Shown: positions 6,810-15,133, numbered from the stretch's first letter. The stretch: DNA of 64,000 nt from Planococcus glaciei (GCF_900099655.1 NZ_FNDC01000002.1:186001-250000); one strand, 5' to 3'. Notes: generated by a model from the sequence alone, not told the origin. Numbers and translations are program-made.

Positions 6810-9434
6810 ATGAAGACTGTTTTAAAACTGAAATGGCCGATTACAATCGGCATGATCATTTTGACGGTTGCCTTATTCTTATTGGCGCCAAACTTAACAG
6901 AGCAAGCTGAAGAAGCTGGGTCCTTCCAGTTATCGCAAGATGCTTCTTCACAAATGGCGGCGACGATTCTTGCAGATGCGGATGCAGCGGACCAGACCAT
7001 TTCCTTGGTCATCCCGCTTGAAAAAGAGCTCGATGAGCCAATCCGTGAAACTTTGGCCGGCATGGCTAAAGATATAGAAGCTCTTGGCGAACCGGTGACA
7101 AGTGTATTGAATCCGGTGGAAAGCGCAGATCTTGAGGAACAATTGGTTTCTGAAGACCAGAAAACAATCTTGATGCCGGTGACAGTTGACGGCACCGATG
7201 AAGAAGTGAATGCGGTAGCGGATGAAATCCGTGCAACCGTCATTCCGAAAGACATGACCGCCTATGTAACAGGTGAAGCGATCATCAACAACGACGTGAA
7301 TATCAGTGCACAGGAAGGGCTGAAACGGACAGAAATCATTACGGTTGTCTTGATTTTCGGTTTATTGCTTGCGGTATTCCGTTCGATTGTGACACCATTC
7401 ATCCCGCTTGTAGCTGTAGGGATTTCCTATTTGCTGAGCCAATCGATTGTCGCATTCTTAATCGACTGGGTCGGCTTCCCGGTATCGAACTATACCCAAA
7501 TCTTTTTGGTGGCGATCTTGTTTGGTATCGGAACAGATTACTGCATTCTGCTATTGAGCCGCTATAAAGAGGAATTGTCAGCGGGGCATGGAGTGGAAGA
7601 AGCGATTGTCAACACGTACAAGACAGCTGGCCGCACATTATTGATCAGCGGCATCGCGGTGTTCATCGGATTCTTTGCGATTGGTTTCGCGGAATTCCCG
7701 ATTTTTAAATCCGCAGTAGCGGTAGCCGTCGGGATATTCGTGCTATTGCTTGTGCTGTTTACAGTTGTGCCGTTCTTCATGGCGCTGCTGAAAGAAAAAT
7801 TATTCTGGCCGGCAAAAAAATCTGCCGGCCATAAAGACAGCAATTTGTGGATTCAAATGAGCAAGCTGTCCATTAACCGTCCGCTGTTGTCGATGCTTGT
7901 CGTGGCAGTCATCACGGTGCCTTTGCTGTTTACGTACAACAATTCGTTGTCGTTCAACACGGTGGATGAAATCGGTTCGGAGTACGAATCGGTGAAAGGG
8001 CTGCGCGCAATTGAAGACGGGTTCGGCAAAGGCGATTCCTTGCCGATCGAAGTTATCGTGAAATCAGATGAAACGCTGACTACGGAAGCCATTGTTCCGT
8101 ATTTCGAAGAAGTCAGCCGTGAAATTGAAAAAATTGACGGCGTTGAAGGCGTACGGTCGATAACCCGCCCTACAGGCGAAGTGATTGAGGACCTTTATGC
8201 AGACAAACAATTAGGATTGTTATCAGAAGGATTGACGGAAGCAGGCAGCGGCCTCGGAGAAGTGCAGGCCGGGCTGACTGAAATCCAAACTAACTTGGCG
8301 GGAATCAGTGAACAGACCCGCGGCGCAAATGGCATTGGCGAAGCCGCTGCAGGGCTTGAGCAGTTGAATAGCCAGCTGGGGCTGGTTACACAAGGGCTGC
8401 AGCAAACAGGGAACGTTCAGCAGACAGTTGGTGCTTTGCCGCAGATCAGCGGGGGACTGACTGAAATTCAGCAAGGATTGGCTGGAGCAGCTGGGCAAAC
8501 CGGCGAACTTGGGGCAGGCTTAACGCAGCTGTCAGAAGGCGTCGGGGCTTCGAACGCTGGCCTTGTGGAAATCCAGAACGGCTTAGCCGAAGCTGCAGAA
8601 ATGATGCAGAACATGAGCGACAGCAAAACGGTCCGCGATACCGGATTGTTTATTCCGGAAGGGACGCTCGAAGGTGATGAATTCGCTCAAGTGCTGGACC
8701 GTTATACGTTTGCAGAAGGTAAGGGCATGAAGATGGAGGTCATCCTATCGGACGATCCGTATTCTCCGGCAGCCATTGACACTACTGCAAAAATCAAAGA
8801 TGCTGTCGAACGCACCGTGACGGCAACACCTCTTGAAGAAGCAGATATCGCTTACGGCGGCATCTCGAGCATCAACAACGATTTGCAGGATGTATCTTCA
8901 AGCGACTTTACGAATACCGTTACCATCATGCTGATCAGTTTGTTCGTGATCTTGGCGATCATGTTCCGTTCGTTGATCATGCCGCTGTACATGATCGGTT
9001 CGCTGCTTTTGACGTATTACACGTCGATAGCAATCGCGGAATTGATTTTCGTGAATGGCCTTGGCTACGACGGCATCAGCTGGGCAGTGCCGTTCTTCGG
9101 ATTTGTCATGCTGGTGGCTCTTGGGGTCGATTACTCGATCTTCCTTCTTGACCGCTTCCGTGAAGAATCCGCAAACGGCGTCAGTGTCCGCGATGCCATG
9201 AGAACATCCATGGCTAAAATGGGCACCGTCATCATCACGGCGGCCATCATCCTGGCTGGTACATTCGGCGCAATGATGCCGTCCGGCGTACTCAGCCTTG
9301 TGCAGATTGCAACGATTGTCATCACGGGCTTGCTGTTGTACGGTTTGATCGTTCTCCCGCTTCTGATTCCGGCAATTTCGGTATCATTTGACCGCGGCGT
9401 CTGGTGGCCGTTCGGCAATAAAAAACGTTCGTAA
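6810..9434 (+). CDS. MMPL/RND-superfamily exporter (YdgH-like)
   Basis: 874 aa with the classic duplicated RND layout. TM1 is at residues 9-27, the first extracytoplasmic loop runs to about 165, and a five- to six-helix SSD-like block spans about 170-330 (FGIGTDYCILLLSRYKEE). TM7 is near 355, followed by a second loop of about 300 residues, and a second helix block spans about 700-865 (ALGVDYSIFLLDRFREE). The GTDY and GVDY motifs are family marks. The second loop (about 470-600) is a Gln/Gly/Leu-rich repeat of the type AGLTEIQxxLAG, probably a helical hairpin or coiled coil. Substrate is likely a lipid or amphiphile; not assignable. Confidence 0.9.
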   Translation: MKTVLKLKWPITIGMIILTVALFLLAPNLTEQAEEAGSFQLSQDASSQMAATILADADAADQTISLVIPLEKELDEPIRETLAGMAKDIEALGEPVTSVLNPVESADLEEQLVSEDQKTILMPVTVDGTDEEVNAVADEIRATVIPKDMTAYVTGEAIINNDVNISAQEGLKRTEIITVVLIFGLLLAVFRSIVTPFIPLVAVGISYLLSQSIVAFLIDWVGFPVSNYTQIFLVAILFGIGTDYCILLLSRYKEELSAGHGVEEAIVNTYKTAGRTLLISGIAVFIGFFAIGFAEFPIFKSAVAVAVGIFVLLLVLFTVVPFFMALLKEKLFWPAKKSAGHKDSNLWIQMSKLSINRPLLSMLVVAVITVPLLFTYNNSLSFNTVDEIGSEYESVKGLRAIEDGFGKGDSLPIEVIVKSDETLTTEAIVPYFEEVSREIEKIDGVEGVRSITRPTGEVIEDLYADKQLGLLSEGLTEAGSGLGEVQAGLTEIQTNLAGISEQTRGANGIGEAAAGLEQLNSQLGLVTQGLQQTGNVQQTVGALPQISGGLTEIQQGLAGAAGQTGELGAGLTQLSEGVGASNAGLVEIQNGLAEAAEMMQNMSDSKTVRDTGLFIPEGTLEGDEFAQVLDRYTFAEGKGMKMEVILSDDPYSPAAIDTTAKIKDAVERTVTATPLEEADIAYGGISSINNDLQDVSSSDFTNTVTIMLISLFVILAIMFRSLIMPLYMIGSLLLTYYTSIAIAELIFVNGLGYDGISWAVPFFGFVMLVALGVDYSIFLLDRFREESANGVSVRDAMRTSMAKMGTVIITAAIILAGTFGAMMPSGVLSLVQIATIVITGLLLYGLIVLPLLIPAISVSFDRGVWWPFGNKKRS

Positions 9435-9472
9435 CTAACTATTTTTAGAAAACCTATGCTTCATCCGTTTAC

Positions 9473-9503
9473 AAAAAAGCCGCCCTCGGGCGGCTTTTTT
9501 CTG
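9473..9503 (+). terminator. terminator, left copy of a duplicated hairpin
   Basis: A-run, GCCGCCC-TC-GGGCGGC and a T-run. It is the terminator of the MMPL operon. An almost identical copy (one base different over 31) lies at 9959-9989. Confidence 0.9.
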
Positions 9504-9508
9504 AGCTT

Positions 9509-9949
9509 GTAGACAAAAGAAATTTTACGCATGATAGTTGAATAAATATCCGATTGGAGAGAGAATACTGGATCCTCCATTACAGCCGGACGCGTTCCGC
9601 GGGCTCGCGCCGAACTAACTCGGAACTTGCGTCCCGAGTGGATTTCGGCACTTCACTATCCCGCTGGAGTCGCCGGCTTCCACTCCGGATCCTTAACATG
9701 AAGGCTACTAGGGGTGTCGCTATTCCTCTTGAGCTGCCTATTTAAGCTTCAATCGGATGACCATTCTCTTGTGAATCAAAGGGAGACGCCCCAACCGGTT
9801 CGGCCACGGAGACTCCTGTGGGACAGCGAAAGCTGAAGACCCCACAGGTGCGAAGCGGCGAGGAGACTGAAGCTGAGCCCACGGAAAGCGAAGTGGCCGA
9901 TCCGGTTGGTTTTATGGATTTCTATTCATTTAAATTATACTTTGTCTAC
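9509..9949. repeat. palindromic non-coding element with terminal inverted repeats
   Basis: Fills the gene-free stretch between the two terminator copies. The ends are GTAGACAAA (9509-9517) and its exact inverse TTTGTCTAC (9941-9949). Further in, TTGAATAAATATCC matches the inverse of the right side with 2-3 changes. Then two GC-rich blocks of about 100 bp (about 9585-9690 and 9790-9905) are diverged inverted copies of one another (CCGCGGGCTC... versus GAGCCCACGG...). MITE-like in layout; no protein is convincingly encoded (the 9554-9745 frame has no supporting features). Confidence 0.65.
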
Positions 9950-9958
9950 AGTCTGTAT

Positions 9959-9989
9959 AAAAAAGCCGCCCTCGGGTGGCTTTTTTCTG
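9959..9989 (+). terminator. terminator hairpin, right copy of the duplication
   Basis: A-run, GCCGCCC-TC-GGGTGGC and a T-run followed by CTG, as in the copy at 9473. There is no gene just upstream that needs it, so it is best explained as a duplicate. Confidence 0.8.
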
Positions 9990-10061
9990 TTTAATGTAGG
10001 ATTATGGGAAGCCGTGTTATACTAGGCTAAGAATCAACAATTATGAAACGGGGTAACTATT

Positions 10062-10514
10062 GTGCTTACATTTGAAGAAAAATTGGCGATCATTGAATCG
10101 TTTCCGGAATTGACGCGTAAAGACGTATCAATGAAACGGGTGAATTTTCATTATGAAGAAAGCCTGTATGACAAAAAAATCGTTGTTTACCACTTGCATC
10201 CAAACGGCAACGGTTTTGTATATGTCGGCAACTTGCCGCAGTATGAAGCGGACGCCAAAGGCTTTGTCAATATCCGCGAATGTTCCGAGAAAGAACTTCG
10301 CAGCATTGTGGCAGACGCATTGGACTATTTGTCTTTAGAGCCGGAACCGCCATACGACAAGACATGGACAAACCGCGACAACGAAAAGCTGGATCTGGTG
10401 TATGAAGAACCGTTCTGGAACATTTACACCGGCAAAAATCTGGAAGAAAGCTTCGGCACATTCGACGATGCAGAAAACTACCTGCTCGACCAAGGCTTTA
10501 AAGAGCCGAAGTAA
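10062..10514 (+). CDS. conserved-looking hypothetical protein
   Basis: 150 aa, soluble, no signal or TM. It starts MLTFEEKLAIIESFPELTRK. A mixed region follows (KKIVVYHLHPNGNGFVYVGN) that looks like a beta-rich core, and the C-terminal part ends ENYLLDQGFKEPK. I do not recognise the family. GTG at 10062 follows AAACGGGG by 8 nt. The stop overlaps the ATG of the GNAT gene (TAATG at 10512), so the two are translationally coupled. Codon usage resembles that of neighbours. Confidence 0.78.
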   Translation: MLTFEEKLAIIESFPELTRKDVSMKRVNFHYEESLYDKKIVVYHLHPNGNGFVYVGNLPQYEADAKGFVNIRECSEKELRSIVADALDYLSLEPEPPYDKTWTNRDNEKLDLVYEEPFWNIYTGKNLEESFGTFDDAENYLLDQGFKEPK

Positions 10515-10969
10515 TGGACATCCGGCGGCTCGGACAAGGCGAAGCACTGCCATTGGACTTAATGCTTGAAGCGGATCCATCAGAAGAGCTGGTGCGCGGA
10601 TACTCGGCAAAAGGCATGGTGTATGCAGCTGAAATTGATCGGCGCCTGGTCGGTGTATATGCATTGCTGCCATTGTCGGAAACCGTCGTGGAAATCAAAA
10701 ATATCGCCGTTGCAGAGCCGGAAAGAGGCAAAGGCTATGGCAAAGAATTGGTGAATCATGCTTTGGAAGAAGCGAAGCGCGGCGGCTTTAAGCATGTCGA
10801 AATCGGGACCGGAAATTCGAGTTTCGATCAACTCGCGCTTTACCAAAAATGCGGTTTTCGATTGAAGTCGATCGACCGCGGCTTTTTCACTCGCCATTAC
10901 CCGGAGCCGATTATTGAAAATGGCATCTTATGCCAGGACATGGTGCGGCTTGCATATGAATTGAAATAA
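10514..10969 (+). CDS. GNAT family N-acetyltransferase
   Basis: 151 aa. It has the GNAT acetyl-CoA signature: beta-4 VVEIKNIAVAEPERGKGYGKELV (about 56-78) with the R-G-K-G-Y-G pyrophosphate loop, then HVEIGTGNSSFDQLALYQKCGF (beta-5/alpha-4) and FFTRHYPEPIIENG at the C-terminus. Acceptor substrate unknown. One-base overlap with the upstream hypothetical gene; followed by a terminator. Confidence 0.9.
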   Translation: MDIRRLGQGEALPLDLMLEADPSEELVRGYSAKGMVYAAEIDRRLVGVYALLPLSETVVEIKNIAVAEPERGKGYGKELVNHALEEAKRGGFKHVEIGTGNSSFDQLALYQKCGFRLKSIDRGFFTRHYPEPIIENGILCQDMVRLAYELK

Positions 10970-10996
10970 AACCTTTCCAAATGGAAGGGTTTTTCT
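10968..10996 (+). terminator. rho-independent terminator
   Basis: AACCTTTCCA-aa-TGGAAGGGTT stem with G-T pairs, then TTTTC. Confidence 0.7.
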
Positions 10997-11003
10997 TTTT
11001 GGC

Positions 11004-11064
11004 GTAAATTAAATTACTTTTCAAAGAAATAAATATTGCGCTTTAACGTAATTTAATTTACTAT
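11004..11064 (+). promoter_or_regulatory. promoter with two 14-bp inverted sites
   Basis: GTAAATTAAATTAC (11004-11017) and its exact inverse GTAATTTAATTTAC (11048-11061) lie 30 bp apart. TTGCGC (11036-11041), 17 bp, TACTAT (11059-11064) form a sigma-A-type promoter, so the right site sits between the -35 and -10 and touches the latter. This is the geometry of a self-repressed HTH gene. Confidence 0.7.
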
Positions 11065-11089
11065 TAGGAGTAACAAGAGGGGGGATTGG

Positions 11090-12118
11090 ATGGAAGATAT
11101 TCGATTGAACGTGGCGTTGCTCAGAAAACGGGTGCCGAATCTAACGACGGCTGCCAAAGAAGCGGGAATTCGGCCTGCGACGGTTTCCAATTTATGCACA
11201 GGAAAAATTGATTTGGGCAAAGCGGAAGTCAAAACTTTAGTGGGATTGGCTAAACTGGCCAATTGTACAGTAGACGAACTCATTATCCGAGGGGAGAAGA
11301 TGGCGATGATCGAAACAAAGATTAAAGCATTGGATTTTTTCGCACCATTGGTAAAAGGCGGTACGACAGGAATAGTGGCCCGTCCGGGAATGGGACAATT
11401 GGTGATTGTAGCAGAATTGCTGCACCGTTTTAAGGAACAGGGTTACCAAACGGTTTACTTGATTCCTGAAAAAGATCATCCCGAATTAGAAGGCATCGTG
11501 GAACTGGCAGACCATGTCACCGATTCAGTGGAAAAAACGCTGGAACTGTTAAATCGCTGCGGTGATAAAGCGGTGCTTTTCACAGACAAGCAACGGGTGG
11601 ATTCAGGAGAGTTGTTCAAACTACAGGAACAATTGGGCACTCAACCGGCTGCAACGCTGCTGGTGGATTTGTCCGGTGAAGTGGTCGATGACGATTTTCC
11701 GTTCGGCCCGCTTGAGACGCTTTGGCAGCTCGATGCAGATCTTGCAGCCCGCCACCAGTATCCGGCTTTAAGCCCGCTCCATTCAGCCTCTTCTATATTG
11801 GAAGATGCCGAATTGGACGAGCGCCATTTCCAGCTTCGCCAGCGTGCCCAAAAAACCTTGCGCCGTTACCGGGAACTTCGCTCCGTTGCAGCTGCACATG
11901 GCATCGAAAGAATCGCGCAGGGCGAGCTGGAAACTTACCGGAGGGGCGAGCGGCTCGAAGCATATTTCACACAGCCATTTTACGTGGCAGAAGAATTTAC
12001 CGGCCAGCCCGGGGCTTCTGTCGCGCTGGAGCTGACCATGCATGACGTGGACGCCATTTTGAATGGCCAGGCAGATGCCCGGGAACTGGAGGAATTGCAA
12101 TTTATCGGAACTTTGTAA
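11090..12118 (+). CDS. XRE-type HTH protein fused to a degenerate F1-ATPase beta-subunit-like domain
   Basis: 342 aa. Residues 5-68 form a Cro/C1-type HTH (AAKEAGIRPATVSNLCTGKI as helices 2-3). Residues 74-342 align by eye with the F1 beta subunit: ETKIKALDFFAPLVKGG (75-91) matches the ETGIKVVDLLAPY-KGG segment; YPALSPLHSASSIL (224-237) matches YPAVDPL-STSR; QKTLRRYRELRSVAAAHGI (254-272) matches QxTLQRYKELQDIIAILGM; FTQPFYVAEEFTGQPG (293-308) matches FLSQxFHVAExFTGxPG. The Walker A loop is lost (ARPGMGQL at 97-104, no Lys), as are the DELSDE catch motif and much of the nucleotide-binding core. It is therefore probably non-catalytic, perhaps a sensor or binding domain. Start ATG 11090 follows GAGGGGGG. 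Confidence 0.85.
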   Translation: MEDIRLNVALLRKRVPNLTTAAKEAGIRPATVSNLCTGKIDLGKAEVKTLVGLAKLANCTVDELIIRGEKMAMIETKIKALDFFAPLVKGGTTGIVARPGMGQLVIVAELLHRFKEQGYQTVYLIPEKDHPELEGIVELADHVTDSVEKTLELLNRCGDKAVLFTDKQRVDSGELFKLQEQLGTQPAATLLVDLSGEVVDDDFPFGPLETLWQLDADLAARHQYPALSPLHSASSILEDAELDERHFQLRQRAQKTLRRYRELRSVAAAHGIERIAQGELETYRRGERLEAYFTQPFYVAEEFTGQPGASVALELTMHDVDAILNGQADARELEELQFIGTL

Positions 12119-12143
12119 GGAGCCTTGTGCTCCTTTTTTTTCA
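12116..12143 (+). terminator. rho-independent terminator
   Basis: AAGGAGC-cttgt-GCTCCTT followed by a long T-run, overlapping the stop codon region of the preceding gene. Confidence 0.8.
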
Positions 12144-12198
12144 TTAAAAGAGGAAAAATGAAGTGGATTTCGGTATGCTAAAAGCAAGAGGTGATTTC

Positions 12199-13848
12199 AT
12201 GTTCAAGAAAGTGACGTTATATACGAACCGGCTTCATGAAATGAAAGGCTTTTACGAATACCAACTGGGCTTCCGGATTGTTGAAGAAGACGACAGCAGT
12301 TTCACGTTGGCAATCGGGGATTCCTTATTGGTTTTTAAAGCATCCGAACGGGCGGCGATCTACCATTTTGCTTTTAACATTCCAGGCAACCAGTACACCT
12401 TGGCCAAAGGATGGGCGAGTGCACGCGTCACCTTGAACCGCCAGGAAGGCATGGAAGAAATCTATTACGCCAACTTCAATGCAGATGCGTTTTATTTCCA
12501 GGATCCTGCCGGCAATGTGGTGGAGTTCATCGCCCGGCGCCATATTGACCGGATGGGGAATTTCACTGTCGACTCTCTTCTCAATATCAGCGAAGTCAGC
12601 ATTACAACGGCTCATGTAGAAGAGGTGGGAAGGAAAATCGAAGCGATGGAGATTCCGGTCCGCGGCAATAAAGGAATCGAACCAAACGCGCTGAATTTTC
12701 TTGGCCAGGACGATGCCTTTATCCTGTTGGTTGCACCGAAACGGACCTGGTACTTTTCCAAGCAGAAAAGTGAAGTCCACCCACTGTCAATCGAATTGGC
12801 GGATGGCCGGCAGATTGATATCTCGGAAGACGGCTTGTTTCAAGAGGTCCGTCCGAGCAATCCGATTGCCGACGGGATGGAAAATATCGACTTTTCAGGA
12901 GTTGCGATGCTGAAAAATCAGGAGGTTTGGTCGGTGGCGAAAGGCTTTGCAGACCGTTCAAACGAGCGGCCGAACGCGCTGGATACCCGCTTTGGCATTG
13001 CTTCCGGCTGCAAAATTTTCACGGCAACCGCTATCTGCCAACTGGTGGAGGAAGGGAAGCTGTCATTTGAAGATCGTTTGCCGCAGCTCTTGCCGGAATT
13101 CTTCCCGAATTTTGATGTGACCATTCACCAGTTGTTGACGCACACATCCGGCATTCCGGATTATTTTGATGAAGAGACGATGGATGATTTTGAAGAAATC
13201 TGGGCCAAGCATCCGATGTACTTGATGCAATCGGCTGCCGATTTTGTGCCGCTGTTTAAAGACGAACCAATGAAGTTTACGCCGGGGGAAAGATTCCAGT
13301 ACAACAATGCCGGCTTTATTGTGCTGGGCCTTATTGTAGAGAAAGCCACTGGGCAATCGTTCACTGATTTTGTGGAAGAAAATATTTTTTCGCGGGCCGG
13401 TATGGGAAAGTCGGGGTACTTCCGTCTGGACCGCTTGCCGAAAGAGGCGGCTTTTGGTTATATTGAAGAAGAAAATTCGTGGCGGACCAATCAATACGCG
13501 ATTCCAGTCAAAGGCGGACCAGACGGTGGAGCATTTGTAACGGCCGGCGACATGGCCGCTTTTTGGGAGCGCTTGATGGATTTCACGCTGCTTTCTGAAG
13601 AAATGACGAAGACCTTGCTTTCGCCGCATGTAGCATTCGATGTCCATGCTTACGGCTACGGTGTCTGGATTGCCCGCAGTGAAGAGGCTGTAGTAAAATA
13701 CCATGTTACCGGATACGATCCAGGAGTCAGCTTCCACTCCGGCTATTATCCGGATGCGCAAACCGTTTTGACGGTCCTGTCGAACAAAGGAGAAGGCGCT
13801 GCTGACGTCATGAAATTGATAGAAGATGCAGCGATGAACGGTAAATAA
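12199..13848 (+). CDS. VOC (glyoxalase-fold) / serine beta-lactamase-like hydrolase fusion
   Basis: 549 aa. Residues 1-115 and about 125-200 look like two VOC half-domains (TLYTNRLHEMKGFYEYQLGF; FYFQDPAGNVVEFIARR). Residues about 235-545 form a class-C-type serine hydrolase with SGCK (269-272, the SxxK nucleophile motif), YNN (368-370, YxN) and LLTHTSGIPDYF (312-323). No signal peptide, so cytoplasmic, unlike secreted beta-lactamases. This is probably an esterase or peptidase-like enzyme with a VOC-coupled function, substrate unknown. Start ATG 12199 follows GAGGTGA; the in-frame ATG 36 bp upstream lacks a ribosome site. The reading frame is continuous across both parts. Confidence 0.87.
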   Translation: MFKKVTLYTNRLHEMKGFYEYQLGFRIVEEDDSSFTLAIGDSLLVFKASERAAIYHFAFNIPGNQYTLAKGWASARVTLNRQEGMEEIYYANFNADAFYFQDPAGNVVEFIARRHIDRMGNFTVDSLLNISEVSITTAHVEEVGRKIEAMEIPVRGNKGIEPNALNFLGQDDAFILLVAPKRTWYFSKQKSEVHPLSIELADGRQIDISEDGLFQEVRPSNPIADGMENIDFSGVAMLKNQEVWSVAKGFADRSNERPNALDTRFGIASGCKIFTATAICQLVEEGKLSFEDRLPQLLPEFFPNFDVTIHQLLTHTSGIPDYFDEETMDDFEEIWAKHPMYLMQSAADFVPLFKDEPMKFTPGERFQYNNAGFIVLGLIVEKATGQSFTDFVEENIFSRAGMGKSGYFRLDRLPKEAAFGYIEEENSWRTNQYAIPVKGGPDGGAFVTAGDMAAFWERLMDFTLLSEEMTKTLLSPHVAFDVHAYGYGVWIARSEEAVVKYHVTGYDPGVSFHSGYYPDAQTVLTVLSNKGEGAADVMKLIEDAAMNGK

Positions 13849-13874
13849 GAGAAATTTTAGAAGGGGTGAGGGGC

Positions 13875-13982
13875 ATGAGCGGCAAAAACCTAGCTATTGG
13901 AATAGTGGTCGGCACCCTTGTAGCGTGTGCATTAATCTACTTTGGATTCCAGCTGTATTTCACGATGAATCCAACCCAGTAA
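13875..13982 (+). CDS. 35-residue single-pass membrane peptide
   Basis: Short frame starting MSGKNLAIGIVVGTLVACA and ending YFTMNPTQ, so one hydrophobic helix covers residues 6-25. A strong AAGGGGTGAGG lies 4 nt before ATG 13875, and a terminator follows right after the stop. It is 26 bp downstream of the VOC/hydrolase fusion and probably co-transcribed. Family unknown; the strong ribosome site and terminator are the support. Confidence 0.65.
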   Translation: MSGKNLAIGIVVGTLVACALIYFGFQLYFTMNPTQ

Positions 13983-13989
13983 ACAAAAA

Positions 13990-14020
13990 AAGGCTGCCGA
14001 ATTTTCTCGGCAGCCTTTTA
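13990..14020 (+). terminator. rho-independent terminator
   Basis: AGGCTGCCGA-attttc-TCGGCAGCCT followed by TTT, with A-run on the other side. Confidence 0.88.
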
Positions 14021-14044
14021 CTTGTCTAAAAAAGAACATGAAAA

Positions 14045-14072
14045 ATGGACTCCCCATAAAGGGAGCCCATAA
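14045..14072 (-). terminator. terminator of the cold-shock gene
   Basis: On the minus strand ATGGGCTCCC-ttta-GGGGAGTCCAT (with a G-T pair) followed by TTTTTC. Confidence 0.7.
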
Positions 14073-14087
14073 AAAGTTAAGTTAAAA

Positions 14088-14288
14088 TTAAGCTTTAACT
14101 ACGTTAGTAGCTTGAAGACCGCGTTGGCCTTGCTCGATATCGAAAGTAACTTCTTGACCTTCTTCTAAAGATTTGAATCCTTCGCTTTGAATAGCTGAGA
14201 AGTGTACGAATACGTCGTCTCCGCCTTCGCGCTCGATGAAGCCGAATCCTTTTTCTGAGTTAAACCATTTTACTTTACCTTGTTCCAT
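14088..14288 (-). CDS. cold-shock protein (CspB/CspD-like)
   Basis: 66 aa, single CSD/OB-fold nucleic acid chaperone. RNP1 KGFGFI and RNP2 DVFVHF are present in [16 protein letters not shown] and [12 protein letters not shown]. It binds single-stranded RNA/DNA and melts mRNA structure at low temperature (family knowledge). The start is the ATG at 14288 after GAGGAGG; a longer in-frame extension would read through the untranslated leader. The leader is long and structured (see 14289-14433). Confidence 0.95.
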   Translation of the reverse strand: MEQGKVKWFNSEKGFGFIEREGGDDVFVHFSAIQSEGFKSLEEGQEVTFDIEQGQRGLQATNVVKA

Positions 14289-14433
14289 GTGTGTTTCCTC
14301 CTCGTATGCGTAAGCATACATTGTATTACTATCCTTGCTCAAATCTTGCAGATGAACATCTGACACTTTATACAAAGTTATCCGAACAAAAATAATTCTT
14401 CCTTAGAATAACATGGGGTTACAGAAATTGCAA
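14289..14433 (-). promoter_or_regulatory. cold-shock gene promoter and long structured leader
   Basis: On the minus strand TTGCAA (14428-14433), 17 bp, TATTCT (14405-14410). Transcription would start near 14398, giving a leader of about 110 nt. It contains two hairpins, CAGATG-tt-CATCTG and GTATGC-ttac-GCATAC, the latter just upstream of the ribosome site. Long leaders of this sort are typical of cold-inducible csp mRNAs. Confidence 0.7.
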
Positions 14434-14518
14434 GCCTTATGCCGAAATTGGTTGTTCTATTTTATGCGCACGCTTTTCTATATAATAAAAGAACTGCAGT
14501 GAAAAGGGGCGTGAAGAG

Positions 14519-15061
14519 ATGAAAAAGATAATGGTGACGGGGGTTTCAGCCGGTGCAGGGAAATCGACTTTTGCTGCGGAACTAGGAAAGAAACTGGATA
14601 TTCCGGTGTATCATCTCGATTCGTTTTATTGGAAATCGGGCTGGATCGAAGCAGATCCGGAAGAATTCAGGGCAGCACAAGAAGAAATTGCTGCCCGGGA
14701 TAGCTGGATCATCGAAGGAAATTACACCGCAAGCTTTGACATCCGCTTGAAAGAAGCAGACACCTTTATTTATTTGGAAGTGCCTTTAAGGGTGTGCCTG
14801 TACCGCGTCTTAAAACGCTGGTTGACGAATCTGGGCAAAACACGCCCCGATATGGCGGAAGGCTGTCCGGAAAAGATGGACGTGGAATTTCTGAGGTTTA
14901 TCATTACAACGTATAAAGCTCGGAAGTGGAAAATGCGTAACTACATGCAGGAATTTTTGGAAGCTGACCCGGCTAATCAAGTGATTTTCCTAAGCAATCA
15001 AAAACAGATCGATGGATTTGCAAAAGGCGGCTGCGCCCGGAAATCCGATAAACAAATTTAA
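14519..15061 (+). CDS. P-loop nucleotide kinase, DNA topology modulation protein (FlaR)-like
   Basis: 180 aa of the small adenylate-kinase-like family often labelled DNA topology modulation protein FlaR. Walker A is GVSAGAGKST (8-17). YHLDSFYWKSGWIEADPEEF and WIIEGNYTASFDIRLKEADT are family blocks. Its physiological substrate is not known; the FlaR name is historical. It is preceded by AAGGGGCGTGAAGAG and a TATAAT (14481-14486). It is transcribed divergently from the cold-shock gene. Confidence 0.82.
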   Translation: MKKIMVTGVSAGAGKSTFAAELGKKLDIPVYHLDSFYWKSGWIEADPEEFRAAQEEIAARDSWIIEGNYTASFDIRLKEADTFIYLEVPLRVCLYRVLKRWLTNLGKTRPDMAEGCPEKMDVEFLRFIITTYKARKWKMRNYMQEFLEADPANQVIFLSNQKQIDGFAKGGCARKSDKQI

Positions 15062-15133
15062 AAACTACAACATCTTCGGAAGGTGAAGTGGTATCCTAAA
15101 CATATAAAATACTACGGACTAGGAGAATGCGCT

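Noticed and set aside
9554..9745. 63-codon plus-strand frame
   Set aside because: Lies within the palindromic element, crosses its GC-rich arm, no ribosome site, no hydrophobic or domain pattern.
13063..13761. 232-codon minus-strand frame
   Set aside because: Antisense to the hydrolase half of the VOC fusion; no domain, no start signal.
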